The notes below the pieces were generated by a model, which made no database searches, was not told the origin of the DNA, and saw only the letters and a program-made list of their open reading frames with translations. A DNA stretch of 64,000 nt from Roseitalea sp. MMSF_3546 (GTDB lineage Bacteria > Pseudomonadota > Alphaproteobacteria > Rhizobiales > Rhizobiaceae). The stretch covers positions 186,001 through 250,000 of the forward strand of contig NZ_JASHKB010000001.1 of the NCBI RefSeq assembly GCF_030732865.1, in the 5' to 3' direction. The position numbers and the translations under genes were made by a program. How positions within the stretch are numbered: position 1 is the stretch's first letter; each line of letters begins with the position of its first letter. This document shows positions 49,447-58,386 of this stretch, piece by piece.

Positions 49447-50676
49447 TCAATTGCCCACCGCATAGCGCGCGGCCCATTTTTCCTCGATGCGCGTCATCCA
49501 GCTCGGATGCGGCTCTGCGAGCGACGGGCCGAGTTCGTCGGGGCGCAGCGTCGCGATGCCCAGATCGAGCGCCTCGAACCGCGCGCGGTCCTCCTCGGAC
49601 AGCTTGTCCATGGCGAGCACGGTCGGATCGCCCCACACTTCCGGATCCTGCTTGCGCGCCTGCGCTTCCGGCGAGAGCAGGAGGTTCGCCGTCACCAGCG
49701 CGCCGGCCTTGGCGTTGGCGTTGTAGGGAATGGCGACGAAATGGGTGTTGGCGAGCGTGCCGCCCGAAAAGGTGAACGAGCGCACCGTCTCCGGCAGAAG
49801 CTGGTTGGCGATCGCGTTGGACGCTTCGGCCGGGTTGAAGGCGAAGGTGATGTCCAGTTCGCCGTCCGCCAGAAGCTGGCTCATGGACGGATAGTCCTTG
49901 GGAAAGGTGCGCGCGCTGCGCCACAAATGTGGATGCAGCGCATCGAGATAGTCGAAAAGGGGCTCGGTCACCGCCTCGAACTCGGCCTCGACCACCGGCG
50001 CCTGCAGGACGGACGGATCGTCCACGGTCTCGATCAGCACCTGCTTGAGAAAGCTCGACCCGACGAAATCGGGCGGCTGCGGATAGGAGAACCGGCCCGG
50101 ATTGGCCCTGGCCCATTCCAGCAATTCGGCCGCGCCGTCGGGCAGGTCGGCGGCATCGGTGCGCGCGCTGTCGTGGAAGAACACCATCTTGGCCATGCCC
50201 CAGGGCGATTCGAGCCCGTCGGTCGGCACCGTGAAATCGACCGTGATCGTCGGCTTGGTCTCGTGGTCGACGAATGCCCAGTTGGGCAGTTTCGTCGTCC
50301 AGTCCGGCGCGAACAAGAGGCCCTGCCGCTTCATCGAGGCGAAGTTCTCGCCATTGATCCAGATCAGATCGATCGATCCGCCCTCGTCCCGACCGGCCGC
50401 CTTTTCGGCGACCACCGTCGACACCGCATTTGCCGTATCGTCGAGCTTGACGTGCACCAGATCGATGTCGTGACGCTCGGCGAGCCGGTCGCCGATCCAG
50501 TCGATATAGGCGTTGATCTGGGTCGAGCCGCCCCAGGCGTTGAAATAGACCTTTTGCCCTTCGGCCGCGGCGAGCACCGCCTCCCAGTCGGCCGGGTCGG
50601 GCGTCTCGGCAAGGGCGGGGAAGGCGGCCGCAGCGAGGCTGGCGGTCAGGGCGATGGTGCACGAAAGCGGCTTCAA
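49447..50676 (-). CDS. ynjB: YnjB-type ABC transporter substrate-binding protein
   Basis: The 409-residue protein has a signal peptide (hydrophobic CTIALTASLAAAAFPALA) and the YnjB block VYFNAWGGSTQINAYIDWIG with IDLIWINGENFASMKRQG. The family is periplasmic and its ligand is unproved. Start TTG 50676 is chosen because GGAG sits 9 bases upstream and the signal peptide then begins normally; GTG 50700 is an alternative giving an unusual acidic leader. Confidence 0.88.
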   Translation of the reverse strand: MKPLSCTIALTASLAAAAFPALAETPDPADWEAVLAAAEGQKVYFNAWGGSTQINAYIDWIGDRLAERHDIDLVHVKLDDTANAVSTVVAEKAAGRDEGGSIDLIWINGENFASMKRQGLLFAPDWTTKLPNWAFVDHETKPTITVDFTVPTDGLESPWGMAKMVFFHDSARTDAADLPDGAAELLEWARANPGRFSYPQPPDFVGSSFLKQVLIETVDDPSVLQAPVVEAEFEAVTEPLFDYLDALHPHLWRSARTFPKDYPSMSQLLADGELDITFAFNPAEASNAIANQLLPETVRSFTFSGGTLANTHFVAIPYNANAKAGALVTANLLLSPEAQARKQDPEVWGDPTVLAMDKLSEEDRARFEALDLGIATLRPDELGPSLAEPHPSWMTRIEEKWAARYAVGN

Positions 50677-50824
50677 GGCTCGGTCTCCGGAAGGTTCCAC
50701 GGTACGGCAAACATCACGCAGGCCGGCAAAAGGTCAACAAACCGATGCTCAAACCGGCTCACATTGCGGTGAGACCTGCGTCAGCGCCGCCTCGGCTGCT
50801 TTTTCCGGCCGGCGCCGGCCAGGC

Positions 50825-51250
50825 TCAGTCCTTCTGGCTGATGGCGATCCTGCGCACCTGCCGCTCGGGCTGCGGCCGGTCCAGGTCGATCATCAGCAGG
50901 CCGTTTTCCAGTTGCGCCCCGATCACCCGCATGCCGTCGGCGAGCACGAAGGCGCGCTGGAACTGGCGCGCGGCGATGCCGCGATGCAGGTATTGCCGGT
51001 CCGGCTGGTCCTCTTCGGCGCGCTGGCCGCGAATGATCAGCTGGCTGTCCTCGGTGGTGATCTCCAGATCGTCGATGCCGAAGCCGGCCACCGCCAGCGT
51101 GATGCGCACGATGGCGCGATCCTCGGCCGCGATGCGCTCGATATTGTAGGGCGGGTAGCCGTCGCCCGATTTGGCGACGCGTTCGAGCGACTTCTCGATG
51201 GCTTCGAACCCCACGAGCAGCGGGCTCGACAGCGTGGTCGTGCGTGTCAT
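50825..51250 (-). CDS. Small heat-shock protein Hsp20/IbpA
   Basis: The 141-residue alpha-crystallin protein begins with LSSPLLVGFEAIEKSLERV and has YPPYNIER, LAVAGFGIDDLEIT and RGIAARQFQRAFVLADG, typical of class A rhizobial Hsp20. It is a holdase for denatured proteins. ATG 51250 is favoured over in-frame ATG 51259 because AGGA at 51264-51261 is too close to the latter. Its leader can form a ROSE-like thermosensor. Confidence 0.93.
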   Translation of the reverse strand: MTRTTTLSSPLLVGFEAIEKSLERVAKSGDGYPPYNIERIAAEDRAIVRITLAVAGFGIDDLEITTEDSQLIIRGQRAEEDQPDRQYLHRGIAARQFQRAFVLADGMRVIGAQLENGLLMIDLDRPQPERQVRRIAISQKD

Positions 51251-51362
51251 GGCCGTCATGTCCTTTTGCAAAGCAACGGCGATCGAAACATTTCGCTTGC
51301 ATTTCGACCGCGGCCCGGCGAACCCGGACGGCATTCGCCTGTCGCGGTTTATGCCGTCCGGG
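51251..51362 (-). promoter_or_regulatory. ROSE-like RNA thermometer in the hsp20 leader (candidate)
   Basis: On the minus strand UUGCU (51276-51272), a 7-base loop and AGGA (51264-51261, the ribosome site) can pair in the ROSE manner with a bulged G. Further upstream the leader has a small dyad CGAAATGTTTCG (51296-51285) and a perfect 12-bp stem (51323-51334 with 51351-51362). Such multi-hairpin leaders repress small heat-shock genes of rhizobia at low temperature. Confidence 0.55.
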
Positions 51363-51396
51363 CGGGCGTTTTTCAAGGAAATCCGGGGATCAGACC

Positions 51397-52338
51397 ATGT
51401 CAGACAGGCGCGCCATCATCATCGACACCGATCCGGGCCAGGACGACGCGATCGCGATCCTGTTGGCGCTGGCGAGCCCGGAACTTGAAATCCTCGGCAT
51501 CACCACGGTGGCCGGCAACGTGCCGCTCGAACTGACCACGAAGAACGCGCGCAAGATCTGCGAACTGGCCGGCAGGCCCGAAACGCCGGTCCATGCCGGC
51601 GCCTCGCGACCGCTGATGCGCCGTCTCGTCACCGCCGAGCACGTGCACGGCAAGACCGGCCTGGACGGGCCCGACCTGCCCGAGCCGACCATGCCCGTCC
51701 AGCCGCAAAACGCGGTCGACTTCATCATCGATACGGTCCGCGCCCATCCCGACGGCCATGTCACGCTGTGCCCGCTCGGCCCGCTGACCAATATCGCGCT
51801 GGCGCTGATCAAGGCGCCCGACATCGCGCCGAAGATCGCCCGCATCGTGCTGATGGGCGGCGGCTTCTTCGAGGGCGGCAACACCACGCCGGCGGCCGAA
51901 TTCAACATCTATGTCGACCCGCACGCCGCCCATACGGTCTTCACCGCGGGCGTGCCGATCGTCATGGCGCCGCTCGATGTCACCCACAAGGCGCTGACGA
52001 GCAATGCCCGGCTGGACGCGCTGCGCGCCAAGGGCACGCCGGTCTGCGATGCGGCCGCCGCGCTGCTCGACTTCTTCGACCGCTATGACGAGGAGAAATA
52101 CGGCACCGATGGCGGGCCGCTGCACGATCCGTGCGTGATCGCCTATTTGCTGCGGCCGGAACTGTTCTCGGGCCGCGACTGCCATGTGGCGATCGAGACC
52201 GGCTCGGAACTGACCATGGGCATGACGGTCGTCGACTGGTGGCGCGTGACGAAAAAGCCCGCCAACGCCAATGTGCTGCGCGAGATCGACGCGACCGGCT
52301 TCTTCGACCTGATCGTCGAGCGCCTGGCGCGGCTGTGA
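51397..52338 (+). CDS. Inosine-uridine preferring nucleoside hydrolase
   Basis: The 313-residue enzyme has the N-terminal calcium-binding signature IIIDTDPGQDDAIA and other family blocks TTVAGNVPLE, GPLTNIALAL, VLMGGGFFEGGN, EFNIYVDPHAA and the late Asp in DPCVIAYLL. It hydrolyses ribonucleosides to base and ribose for salvage. ATG 51397 chosen. No signal peptide. Divergent from hsp20. Confidence 0.93.
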   Translation: MSDRRAIIIDTDPGQDDAIAILLALASPELEILGITTVAGNVPLELTTKNARKICELAGRPETPVHAGASRPLMRRLVTAEHVHGKTGLDGPDLPEPTMPVQPQNAVDFIIDTVRAHPDGHVTLCPLGPLTNIALALIKAPDIAPKIARIVLMGGGFFEGGNTTPAAEFNIYVDPHAAHTVFTAGVPIVMAPLDVTHKALTSNARLDALRAKGTPVCDAAAALLDFFDRYDEEKYGTDGGPLHDPCVIAYLLRPELFSGRDCHVAIETGSELTMGMTVVDWWRVTKKPANANVLREIDATGFFDLIVERLARL

Positions 52339-52375
52339 CCGGTTTGCCGGCGCCGGCCTGTCGGCTTGGTTCGTG

Positions 52376-52404
52376 TTGACAGTGATGGAGCGAGCGCGTA
52401 TGCG
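52376..52404 (+). promoter_or_regulatory. Promoter of tRNA-Leu
   Basis: TTGACA (52376-52381) with a 17-bp spacer and TATGCG (52399-52404). The -35 box is a perfect consensus and the tRNA starts 16 bases after the -10 box. Confidence 0.75.
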
Positions 52405-52419
52405 ACGATCCGATTTCGT

Positions 52420-52506
<87 letters not shown>

Positions 52507-52826
52507 CCCATCCTCCTCATCGCTGCTCTTGGACGCGTTCAGCACCACAGCCTCGTCCGGCAGGCTGGGCGGAAGGTGCGCGATCGGCGCGGTCGGTGCC
52601 AGCGCGCTGATCCACATGGAGTGGGCCAAGTTCTCGGCCGAAAACCCCTCTCGATCGCAAAGGTGGAGCGAAAAAGTCCGGATCGTCCCTGCGGTCTTTC
52701 GGGGTGAAGCCGCCATTGCTGCCCGGCAGACCGGTCCTCTCCCCGGTCCCGTTGATCGCGGCGGCAAGGCCTCGATGGCCACCGGTGACCGGTACGGTTC
52801 TTTGCGCTTGGGACATGGAAGGCCTT
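52507..52826. other. 320-bp region downstream of tRNA-Leu without a convincing gene
   Basis: A 99-codon minus-strand frame (52517-52816, ATG with AAAGG six bases upstream) is open but its product matches nothing I recognise and the tail is low-complexity. A second minus-strand frame looks protein-like near 52540-52650 but lacks a start. The region may be a decayed gene or integration scar. No terminator seen right after the tRNA. Confidence 0.4.
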
Positions 52827-53273
52827 TCAGAACGATTTGATGAGAACGACGCCCGCGACCATCAGCGACAAACCCGCGGCGCGGCCGAGGCCAAGCGTCT
52901 GTTGCGGGTTGCCGAAGGCGCCGAAGTGATCGAGCGCAAGGGCCATGCAGAGCTGGCCGACAAGAATCAGCCCGGTCGTCACCCCGACGCCGAGGCGTGG
53001 CGTGATGATGACGATGGCCACGATATAGGCGGTCGCGATCAGCCCGCCGAGCCATACGGTCTTCGGCGCCGCCATGAGCGTTCCGACGCTCGGCAAGGTC
53101 GGCCGCGTGATCACGACCATCGCGGCCAGCACGAGGGCGCCGATCAGGAACACGATCAGCGATGCGGTGAAGGCATTGCGTGTCACCCCGCCCAGCTGAC
53201 CGTTGAAGACCAGTTGCAACGGAACGAGCGCGCCGGTGGCGAAGGCGGCAAGAATCAGCGCCCATTGCGTCAT
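52827..53273 (-). CDS. Small DMT-type membrane transporter (YdcZ/DUF606 family)
   Basis: The 148-residue protein has about five membrane helices and begins WALILAAFATGALVPLQLVFNGQLGG, the hallmark of DUF606 (half-size DMT proteins, which likely dimerise). Substrate unknown. ATG 53273 preferred over in-frame GTG 53279. It follows the DJ-1/PfpI gene by 20 bp on the same strand and may be co-transcribed with it. Confidence 0.85.
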   Translation of the reverse strand: MTQWALILAAFATGALVPLQLVFNGQLGGVTRNAFTASLIVFLIGALVLAAMVVITRPTLPSVGTLMAAPKTVWLGGLIATAYIVAIVIITPRLGVGVTTGLILVGQLCMALALDHFGAFGNPQQTLGLGRAAGLSLMVAGVVLIKSF

Positions 53274-53293
53274 GCCCACGACTCCGACCGCCC

Positions 53294-54010
53294 TCAGGAG
53301 AGCGCCGCGACGATCTCGCGGGCCGCCGCGCCGGCCGAGACCTGCTGCTGGCCGGTAATGAGATTGCCATCCCGGATCGCATGCTCCTCGAGCGGGCCGG
53401 CGACCTCAAATCGGGTCTCGGCGATCTTGCGTGCTTCCGTCTCGATCCAGAAGGGCTGGATCTTCTGGCCGACCGCCTGTTCGACATAGGCTTCCTCGGA
53501 ATCCGCGAAGCCGGTCCAGCGCTTTCCCTTCACCAGCAGGTCGCCGGTCGACAGGCGGGTCTTCAGAAGAATGCAGGTGCCGTGGCAGACGGCGGCGGTC
53601 ACCTTGCCGGCCTCATAGAATTCGGCCACGAAACGATGCACGCGCTCGTCGTCGATCATGGTCACCATCGGGCCCTGCCCCCCGACAACGAAGAGGGCAT
53701 CGTAGTCGTCGGGGCGCACGTCTGCGAGCGCCGGCGTGTTGTCGAGGCGTTGCATCTTGGCCGGATCGTTCTTGAAGGCGAGCGAGATCGTGTCCTGCAC
53801 CGAGTAGCCGCTTTCGTCCTCGGGGTCGGAGTAGCCGTCCGCCTCCAGCTTGCCGCCGTCGGGCGACACGATGTCGATCCGGTAGCCGGCCTGCTCGAAG
53901 ACCGCGTAGGCATGGGACAGTTCGGCCCACCAAAAGCCGATCGGCCAGCCCGTGACCGGCGAGGTGGCGGGGTTCGAGACGATCATCAGGATCCTTCGGG
54001 GATTGCTCAT
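53294..54010 (-). CDS. DJ-1/PfpI family protein, Hsp31/glyoxalase III-like
   Basis: The 238-residue protein has a conserved Glu in WWAELSHAY and a nucleophile-elbow cysteine in TAAVCHGTC, after ALFVVGGQGPM. The region SPDGGKLEADGYSDPED matches the group of larger type 1 glutaminase-like proteins related to Hsp31. Likely activity is methylglyoxal detoxification or deglycase-like; not proved by sequence. AGGAG lies 6 bases before ATG 54010. Divergent from a LysR gene that probably controls it. Confidence 0.88.
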   Translation of the reverse strand: MSNPRRILMIVSNPATSPVTGWPIGFWWAELSHAYAVFEQAGYRIDIVSPDGGKLEADGYSDPEDESGYSVQDTISLAFKNDPAKMQRLDNTPALADVRPDDYDALFVVGGQGPMVTMIDDERVHRFVAEFYEAGKVTAAVCHGTCILLKTRLSTGDLLVKGKRWTGFADSEEAYVEQAVGQKIQPFWIETEARKIAETRFEVAGPLEEHAIRDGNLITGQQQVSAGAAAREIVAALS

Positions 54011-54074
54011 TGTCTCTCCTGGGCGCTGAAGGGGCGGGAATGTCGTCGGCGAAGAGTTGGACCAGCACTGATAT

Positions 54075-54090
54075 GAATGCTAACGAATTC
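54075..54090. promoter_or_regulatory. Candidate LysR-type binding dyad
   Basis: GAAT-N8-ATTC lies between the DJ-1 gene and the divergent LysR gene in an AT-rich patch next to the LysR start. Short dyads of this kind fit LysR boxes. Weak evidence. Confidence 0.3.
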
Positions 54091-54095
54091 GCCTC

Positions 54096-55016
54096 ATGTC
54101 TGACTTGAACGAGACTAAAATCCGGCGGCTGGATTTCATGCTTCTGCTCGTCCTGCGCGAGGGCGTGCGTCGTCGGAAGCTGTCCGACGTCGCCGCTGCG
54201 CTGGGCGTGACGCAGACCGCGATCAGCCATTCGGTGGCGCGGCTTCGCGACGTCTTCGATGACGAACTGTTCATCCGTCGCCCGCACGGCGTGGAGCCGA
54301 CGACACGGGCCATTCAACTGGCGCGGATCGCCGAACAGGTGATCGAGGCGGCAGAGACGATGCTGGCAAACCCGGCACCGTTCAATCCGGCGACGGAACA
54401 CCGGGAACTGCGGATCTGCGCGCTCGACTTCGAGGTCACGCTACTATCCGGTGTGATCGAGCGGCTGCATCAGGAGGCCCCGGGCCTGCGGTTCCTGTTC
54501 AAGGGCATGGGCCGCGACGCGGCGGTGGCCGCGCTTGAACGCGACGAGGCCGACCTGTGGATCGGATTTGCAAGACAGCTACCGGGAAGCCTTCAGACAA
54601 GACACCTGGTCGATGAGACCTACAAAGTGATTGCCCGGTCCGATCACCCAAGGATCGCGGCGGGCGGCCCCGTCACGCTGAACACCTACTGCGCCGAGCA
54701 CCATGTCGTTGCCGCGCCCGGTGGCACGACGGGCGGCATCGTCGACAGCGCCCTGCGGGCAAGGGGCCGCACGCGTACCGTCGCGGTAACGACGACGGGG
54801 TTTCTTACCGCCCTTGACCTCGTGTCCCGGACCGAGCTGATCGCGACGGTCCCTGCCAGCCTCGCCATGGCGCACGCAACGAACTTCCGGCTGCTTGTGG
54901 TCGATCCGCCGGTCACGCCGCGGCCATTCAACGTCTCGGCCGTCTGGCACAAGCGCGCCAGCGGCGATGCCGTGATCGCCTGGGTCGTCGCGAGGATGTG
55001 CGAAGCGACGATGTGA
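54096..55016 (+). CDS. LysR family transcriptional regulator
   Basis: The 306-residue regulator has the N-terminal winged helix (about 10-70; KLSDVAAALGVTQTAISHSVARLRD, broken here as KLSDVAAALG and TQTAISHSVARLR) and a periplasmic-binding-type effector domain. HTH and length are typical, close to the NodD/PcpR/LinR branch. It probably regulates the divergent DJ-1/DMT pair. ATG 54096. No target identifiable from sequence alone. Confidence 0.9.
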   Translation: MSDLNETKIRRLDFMLLLVLREGVRRRKLSDVAAALGVTQTAISHSVARLRDVFDDELFIRRPHGVEPTTRAIQLARIAEQVIEAAETMLANPAPFNPATEHRELRICALDFEVTLLSGVIERLHQEAPGLRFLFKGMGRDAAVAALERDEADLWIGFARQLPGSLQTRHLVDETYKVIARSDHPRIAAGGPVTLNTYCAEHHVVAAPGGTTGGIVDSALRARGRTRTVAVTTTGFLTALDLVSRTELIATVPASLAMAHATNFRLLVVDPPVTPRPFNVSAVWHKRASGDAVIAWVVARMCEATM

Positions 55017-55109
55017 GCAGCCAGTGGCGCCAAGTCGGAGCGCTGTGTCATTGGCTTGACGCATAGCCTGCGTCTGTGAAGTGGTCCGCGCTGCGCGTTG
55101 ATCCGCCAG

Positions 55110-55127
55110 GGCGGGCTCGAGCCCGCC
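55110..55127. repeat. 18-bp perfect palindrome
   Basis: GGCGGGCTCGAGCCCGCC lies in the 270-bp gap between two converging genes (LysR and MscS). It could form a hairpin and end transcription from either side, though no T-tract follows. Confidence 0.45.
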
Positions 55128-55286
55128 GCGCCTTGCGCCATCTGCGTGCCGCAAGTCGTGCGCCCGACTTCGACGGATCTGGCCTGCGCCGCCATCGGCG
55201 GCGTTGTTGCCCGGCCATTGCGATGCGCACCGATCGCGATGGGGCGAAGACGGTGTGGGCAGGACCACCCTGTCGGGCTCGCCACG

Positions 55287-56936
55287 TCACGCCGCCTCGG
55301 CCGGGTTGGCTTCGGGAAAGACGTTCTCGCCGCCGGCCTCGATCCGCGCGGCGGCGGCGAGCAGTTTCTCGCGCACCTCGCACTCGAGCATCCAGGCCGC
55401 ATTCGGATCGGCGCACGGCACCATGAACATCACGTTCTGCCCGAAGATGTCGTGATCGGTGACGTGCACGCCGCGATTGTCGAGGTCGCCGAGCCGGTCG
55501 GCCATCTGCTCGAGAATGGCGTGATAGGATTTGCGCAGCGGATCGATGTCCGCGTCGTGGGCAAGACGCAGGTCGACGCGGCGGATGATGGTGGGATCGA
55601 CCATCGTCCAGTTCTCGAAGCTTTCCTCGACGAAGTCGGAAACCGGCACGACGATCCGCTTGCCCGTCCAGTCGCGCAACTGCACGAAGGTGAAGTGGAT
55701 GCGCTCGACCGTGCAGATATAGCCGTTCCAAAGCAGCTTGTCTCCGATCTTGGCCGACTGGTTCAGCGCGATCTGCATCGATGACAGGATATTGGCCAGG
55801 ATGCTGCGGGCGGCAAAGGCCAGGACCAGGGTGAGCACCCCGGCCGAGGCCACCAGCGACAGGCCCAGCGTCTGCGACAGATCGGCCCGGCGCAGCACGA
55901 TGACGGCGCCCGTCACAACCAGCCCCACGATCAGCAGCCGCCTTGCCGCGGCGACCTTGGTTGCAATGCCGCGCTTGCGCTCCTGGCCGGAACCGATCGT
56001 GCTGAGCTGACCCTGGTCGAAGTCGATCAGGCGGTTGAGGATCGTGTCGGCCGCGTTGATGATCAGCCACACCGTGGCAACGAAGTAGCCAATGGCGATC
56101 AGTGGCGCAAGGAAGGCGTCGATCCGCCCCGAAAATGCGAGCACCCAATGGGTCAGGACATGAACGACGCCCGTCATGACATAAAGGATGAGCGGGCCGC
56201 GCAGCGCGAGCGTGAATGACTTGCCGCCCTCGTCGCGGCGGATCCGATACATGCCGCGCGACATCAGCGCATAGGTGAGCACGCCAAGGCCGACCGACAG
56301 GGCGAGCACCAGTGGCAGGCCGATGACCTCCCAGACACGCAGGTCCCAGAAGACCTCTTCTTGCAGCAGTTCCGGCAACATCGCCTCAAAGCGCGAGGCA
56401 CCGTAGCGCGCAGCGAGCGCCGGCAGGTTCTCCACCGATTGCTCGGAAAAGACCCACACCGGATCCGCTCCGGCGGGCTTCAGCCGGTTGAGGCGGATGG
56501 AGACCGGCCGGTTTTCGAGTTCGACCATCCACACACGGATCGACCGTCGCGGCTCGCCCGCCAGCACCGCGTTCGACGGCGCGCGCGATTTCAGCCCGTC
56601 GGGCCGGTCGGGCAGGTCGTCCCAGTTGATGACCACCTGCCGCTCGATGACCGTGTGCAGTTTGCGGGCGAGTTCAGGGCCGGCCTGCGGCTGGCTAGCC
56701 GGCTCGAGGTTGGTCAGGTCGAGAAGATGGGCGGCCGCCTTCCACTCGCCGCCATGGGCGCGGTTGAGAAACGATTCCACCGCCGCCTGGGGCGTGTCGC
56801 GGTCGATCCCTTCGGGCACGGGGCCAAGGCCGGTGTTCAGGCTGTCGACTTCGAAATAGCGCAGCACACCATCCTGCGCCGCGGCGGCGACCGCGAGCAC
56901 GAAAAAGACCAGCACGGTGCCAAAAGGACGTTTCAT
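55287..56936 (-). CDS. Mechanosensitive ion channel family protein (MscS-like)
   Basis: The 549-residue protein has a cleavable signal peptide (about 1-20), a periplasmic domain of about 170 residues, five membrane helices, then an MscS core: pore helix region SLVASAGVLTLVLAFAARSI followed by LSSMQIALNQSAKIGD and a cytoplasmic beta domain (IHFTFVQLRDWTGKRI). Likely an osmotic release valve. ATG 56936; earlier residues in the frame are non-coding. Confidence 0.9.
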   Translation of the reverse strand: MKRPFGTVLVFFVLAVAAAAQDGVLRYFEVDSLNTGLGPVPEGIDRDTPQAAVESFLNRAHGGEWKAAAHLLDLTNLEPASQPQAGPELARKLHTVIERQVVINWDDLPDRPDGLKSRAPSNAVLAGEPRRSIRVWMVELENRPVSIRLNRLKPAGADPVWVFSEQSVENLPALAARYGASRFEAMLPELLQEEVFWDLRVWEVIGLPLVLALSVGLGVLTYALMSRGMYRIRRDEGGKSFTLALRGPLILYVMTGVVHVLTHWVLAFSGRIDAFLAPLIAIGYFVATVWLIINAADTILNRLIDFDQGQLSTIGSGQERKRGIATKVAAARRLLIVGLVVTGAVIVLRRADLSQTLGLSLVASAGVLTLVLAFAARSILANILSSMQIALNQSAKIGDKLLWNGYICTVERIHFTFVQLRDWTGKRIVVPVSDFVEESFENWTMVDPTIIRRVDLRLAHDADIDPLRKSYHAILEQMADRLGDLDNRGVHVTDHDIFGQNVMFMVPCADPNAAWMLECEVREKLLAAAARIEAGGENVFPEANPAEAA

Positions 56937-57444
56937 GGTGCGCGCGAGAGTTTGAAGGCTGCAACTCAACGGCGCGGCTGGGCTCGAGGTTCCCCAGGCG
57001 AAGCGACCGGTGGCCGATCGGCCCCGATCCGGACCCGCGTCGTTGACGGCCCGCCGGTCGCCGCCGCGCGCCTTGCCGGCCGCACCCTCCACGGAACCGC
57101 AGGCGCCATCGACGCTTGTTTGGGCAAACGCCGAAACACCCGATCCGACAGGATGCGCCATGACCATGCCCGATCGCCCGCCACGGCATCCGCACTCAAT
57201 GACCGGTCGCCGCCACGCCCCGGAGCGGGCCGGGGCGCGCCGCCGGCTGACAGGCACGGTTCGCCCTGGGGGCGCCCTTTACGGCGTGTGCGGCCAGCCG
57301 CGCCCGGCCGAGGGCGCGGGCACGGGCGCCGACGGCTCCAGCGGCTGAGCCGGCAATGGCGCAGGGACCGTCGCTGCGAACGTTAAGGCAACCGATCGGC
57401 CTTCAGCGACGTTACCGCTTTCGTTGAGCTGATCGGATTTTGCG
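56937..57444. other. 508-bp region without a convincing gene
   Basis: Lies between the divergent MscS and glycosyltransferase genes. Open frames are arginine- or proline-rich and lack ribosome sites, so I call none. It should hold the promoters of both flanking units; the stretch near 57375-57440 is lower in GC and is the best place for the plus-strand one, but no consensus promoter is clear. Confidence 0.5.
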
Positions 57445-58386
57445 ATGCACACCGACCCCGCCCGATGGATCGTCGTGATCCCGGCCAAAGACGAGCAATT
57501 GCGCATTCCCCGCGCCTTGCAGGCTCTCGACCGGGCCGCGCGAGGGGTGTCGGAGGAGGTGAACGTGCTTGTCTACGCCAACAACTGCACGGACGGGACC
57601 GCCATGGCCGCCGGGCACACGGCCCGCAGCGCCCACCTGAACACGGTCGTCGAGGAGCGACGGCTGCCCGATGCCCTGGCGCATGCCGGCGGGGCGCGCC
57701 GCGCGGCGGTCGAGGCGGCGCGGCGCGTGTTCGGCGCCCGTGATCGCGACCGCCTGTTTTCCACCGACGCCGATGCGATCGTTCCCGAAGACGGGCTTCG
57801 GACGGCCGGCGCGGCATTTGCCGCAGGCGCCGATGTCGTGTTGGCCCGCATCGCCTGCCTTGCCGATCCGGCCGAGCCTGCGCCGCAGACCGCGCTGCGC
57901 CGGCGCGCGCGGATCGTCTTGTGGCGCCGCCATGTGCGCGAGGTCGTCGAGTGGCTGCGCACGGGGCAGCCGGCCTCCGAACTGCTGCATGGCGATCACG
58001 GCGCGGCCGGCATCGCCGCGACCTTTTCGGCCTACGACGAGGCTGGAGGATTTCCGCCCGTGCCCAGCGAGGAAGACCGCAGCTTCGTCGGCTCGGCGGA
58101 CGCACTGGGCCTGCGTGTCGACCGCAGCAGCGGCTTTGCGGTGCGCGCCTCCACAAGGGTGACGGGGCGTGCCCTGGGCGGCATGGCCGACCTGCTGCAC
58201 CGCGATGCCGCGTCCGCCGACCCCGGTCTCGTCGAACGCCATGACCTGACGCTTGAACGGCTTTGCGCCGGTCCCTGCCATGCCCGCGCCTTCGTGCAGT
58301 GGCCGGCGGCGCTGGAGCCGGCCGATCGCGCCATCGCCGGCCTGGAGGCATTCCTTGCACAGATGCGGGCCGGGAGGGCAGCGTGA
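57445..58386 (+). CDS. Family 2 glycosyltransferase
   Basis: The 313-residue GT-A enzyme has WIVVIPAKDEQLRIPRALQAL (cut here as VVIPAKDE), nucleotide-sugar region VLVYANNCTDGT and a DxD-type metal site STDADAIVP, then SEEDRSF as the acceptor-base region. No membrane helix. First gene of a four-gene coupled unit; its stop overlaps the next start (GTGA). Donor and acceptor unknown; a sugar transferred to a lipid or polyketide-like acceptor is plausible given neighbours. Confidence 0.87.
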   Translation: MHTDPARWIVVIPAKDEQLRIPRALQALDRAARGVSEEVNVLVYANNCTDGTAMAAGHTARSAHLNTVVEERRLPDALAHAGGARRAAVEAARRVFGARDRDRLFSTDADAIVPEDGLRTAGAAFAAGADVVLARIACLADPAEPAPQTALRRRARIVLWRRHVREVVEWLRTGQPASELLHGDHGAAGIAATFSAYDEAGGFPPVPSEEDRSFVGSADALGLRVDRSSGFAVRASTRVTGRALGGMADLLHRDAASADPGLVERHDLTLERLCAGPCHARAFVQWPAALEPADRAIAGLEAFLAQMRAGRAA

